A stretch of 8,009 nucleotides of DNA from Deltaproteobacteria bacterium (GTDB taxonomy: Bacteria; Desulfobacterota; GWC2-55-46; S146-70): NCBI GenBank assembly GCA_015492395.1, contig WGFD01000040.1, positions 1 through 8,009 on the forward strand, read 5' to 3'. Below, in pieces: positions 7,502 through 8,009 of the stretch (position 1 is its first letter; every line of letters starts with the position of its first letter). The notes under the pieces were generated by a model, which saw nothing but the letters and a program-made list of their open reading frames with translations, made no database searches and had not been told where the DNA came from. Position numbers and translations under genes: made by a program.

Positions 7502-7532
7502 CATTTTCAATGGCTGTAAATCATTGAAAATG
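7502..7532 (+). repeat. Hairpin 3 of the array (11-bp stem)
   Basis: CATTTTCAATG (7502-7512) is the exact inverse of CATTGAAAATG (7522-7532), with a nine-base loop GCTGTAAAT. It starts at the base after hairpin 2, so the two could stack end to end. Confidence 0.9.
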
Positions 7533-7535
7533 TAA

Positions 7536-7565
7536 GAAAAAGAAAAATCGCACTTTTTCTTTTTC
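7536..7565 (+). repeat. Hairpin 4 of the array (12-bp purine/pyrimidine stem)
   Basis: GAAAAAGAAAAA (7536-7547) is the exact inverse of TTTTTCTTTTTC (7554-7565); the loop is TCGCAC. One arm is all purine and the other all pyrimidine. The T-rich arm could act as a U-tract, but ten of the twelve pairs are A-T, unlike a normal intrinsic terminator stem. Confidence 0.9.
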
Positions 7566-7567
7566 GT

Positions 7568-7599
7568 CTCTGAATAATTCAGGGATGAATTATTCAGAG
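7568..7599 (+). repeat. Hairpin 5 of the array (14-bp stem, GGGA loop)
   Basis: CTCTGAATAATTCA (7568-7581) is the exact inverse of TGAATTATTCAGAG (7586-7599); the loop GGGA is the same as in hairpin 2. It is the longest stem. Its right arm and the bases after it resemble the right arm of hairpin 1 (TTATTCAGA, then TTCC). Confidence 0.92.
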
Positions 7600-7635
7600 G
7601 TTCCTTAGATATTAGAATTTAGGATTTTGCATATC

Positions 7636-8009
7636 ATGTCTAATCAGGCAATAAGAACCGCTATGAGGGTTTTGCAGATCGAGGCCGAGGCCGTTTCCGC
7701 CCTTGCGGAGCGGCTTGGCGACGGCTTCACGCGGGCGATTGATCTGATCCTGGCCTCCCGCGGCAGAGTCGTGGTTACGGGTATAGGCAAGAGCGGGGTC
7801 ATATGCAAGAAGATAGCCGCCACACTCTCCTCCACCGGCACGCCGGCCTTCTTTCTCCACCCGGCCGAGGGCATGCATGGTGATATAGGCATGCTCATGA
7901 GGGACGATACCGTTATTGCCGTCTCGAACAGCGGTGAGACCGATGAGCTTATAAAGATACTGCCTGTCATCAAGAGGATGGGCATAAAGATGGTAGCGAT
8001 GACTGGGAG
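7636..8009 (+). CDS. kdsD: Arabinose-5-phosphate isomerase, N-terminal part (cut by window end)
   Basis: Converts ribulose-5-phosphate to arabinose-5-phosphate, the first committed step toward Kdo. The reading frame runs from the ATG at 7636 off the window end, showing 124 of a usual 320 or so residues. It begins MSNQAIRTAMRVLQIEAEAV. An SIS (sugar isomerase) domain follows: RVVVTGIGKSGVICKKIAATLSS (about 44-66), the STGTPAFFLHPAEGMHGDIGML stretch (about 66-87) with the conserved His residues and HGD, and VIAVSNSGETDELIKILPVIKR (about 93-114). The two CBS domains that normally follow would lie beyond the window. AGGA (7621-7624) is a plausible ribosome site about 11 bases from the ATG. Position after kdsA fits a Kdo operon, although the 296 bp gap with the hairpin array suggests separate control. 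The KpsF/GutQ paralogues have the same fold; the neighbours favour kdsD. Confidence 0.93.
   Translation, partial: MSNQAIRTAMRVLQIEAEAVSALAERLGDGFTRAIDLILASRGRVVVTGIGKSGVICKKIAATLSSTGTPAFFLHPAEGMHGDIGMLMRDDTVIAVSNSGETDELIKILPVIKRMGIKMVAMTG

Larger units (their letters stand above)
7453..7599 (+). other. Array of five perfect hairpins, candidate structured RNA
   Basis: Five inverted repeats without a single mismatch follow each other with 2, 0, 3 and 2 bases between them and cover nearly every base of this stretch. Stems are 11, 8, 11, 12 and 14 bp; loops are 5, 4, 9, 6 and 4 bases. The second and fifth have the loop GGGA closed by A-T, a GNRA-type tetraloop only when the plus strand is the RNA. 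That orientation fits read-through from kdsA toward kdsD, whose ATG is 36 bases after the last stem. The arms differ in sequence, so it is neither a CRISPR nor a simple tandem repeat. I know no named element with this layout. Possibilities are a multi-hairpin leader controlling kdsD, a 3' end of the kdsA mRNA, an independent small RNA, or a compound palindromic insertion. Confidence 0.7.

Noticed and set aside
7453..7599. CRISPR array or tandem-repeat reading of the hairpin cluster
   Set aside because: The stems differ from one another in sequence and length and there are no equal spacers.
7453..7599. Intrinsic terminators in the hairpin cluster
   Set aside because: No GC-rich stem is followed by a T-run; the only T-run is itself the arm of an A-T stem. 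Termination cannot be excluded, but the canonical form is absent.

Overview
The window looks like chromosomal DNA from a Gram-negative, LPS-making bacterium. It carries three of the Kdo (3-deoxy-D-manno-octulosonate) pathway genes, kdsB, kdsA and kdsD, together with pyrG. Moderate GC content, dense same-strand packing, a metal-type KdsA and two kinds of dispersed palindromic repeat suggest an environmental lineage such as Nitrospirota or Desulfobacterota. That placement is an inference from gene style; no taxonomic marker is present.

Layout. (1) 3-557, plus: the C-terminal part of a membrane site-2-type (M50) protease ending in two CBS domains, cut by the window edge. (2) 558-1607, plus: DNA polymerase IV (dinB), whose start codon abuts the previous stop. 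(3) 1608-1945: a gene-free gap between convergent genes, holding two different repeat elements side by side. (4) 3028-1946 and 3699-3070, minus: a two-gene unit of a zinc-ribbon/receiver-domain protein followed by a secreted TPR protein with a FlgO/TolB-like N-terminal domain. (5) 3700-3930: a divergent control region with a GC-rich, hairpin-forming half next to the receiver gene and a good sigma70-type promoter just before kdsB. (6) 3931-8009, plus: kdsB, pyrG, kdsA and kdsD (cut by the window edge).

The plus-strand cluster is biochemically coherent. KdsD makes arabinose-5-phosphate, KdsA condenses it with PEP to Kdo-8-phosphate, and KdsB activates Kdo with CTP. PyrG supplies that CTP. The phosphatase (kdsC) and lpt export genes often follow in such clusters, but they would lie outside the window.

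The most striking unexplained structure is at 7453-7599, between kdsA and kdsD. Five perfect inverted repeats (stems of 11, 8, 11, 12 and 14 bp) sit head to tail with 0-3 bases between them. Two are capped by GGGA, a GNRA-type tetraloop, when read on the plus strand. The outermost arms can also pair with each other as an alternative fold. This looks like a structured RNA or leader of kdsD, or a palindromic mobile element; I recognise no named family. Other points of interest are a dispersed 81-82 bp palindromic repeat present twice, a near-perfect 22-bp palindrome in front of pyrG, and a kdsB promoter placed so that the mRNA would be leaderless.
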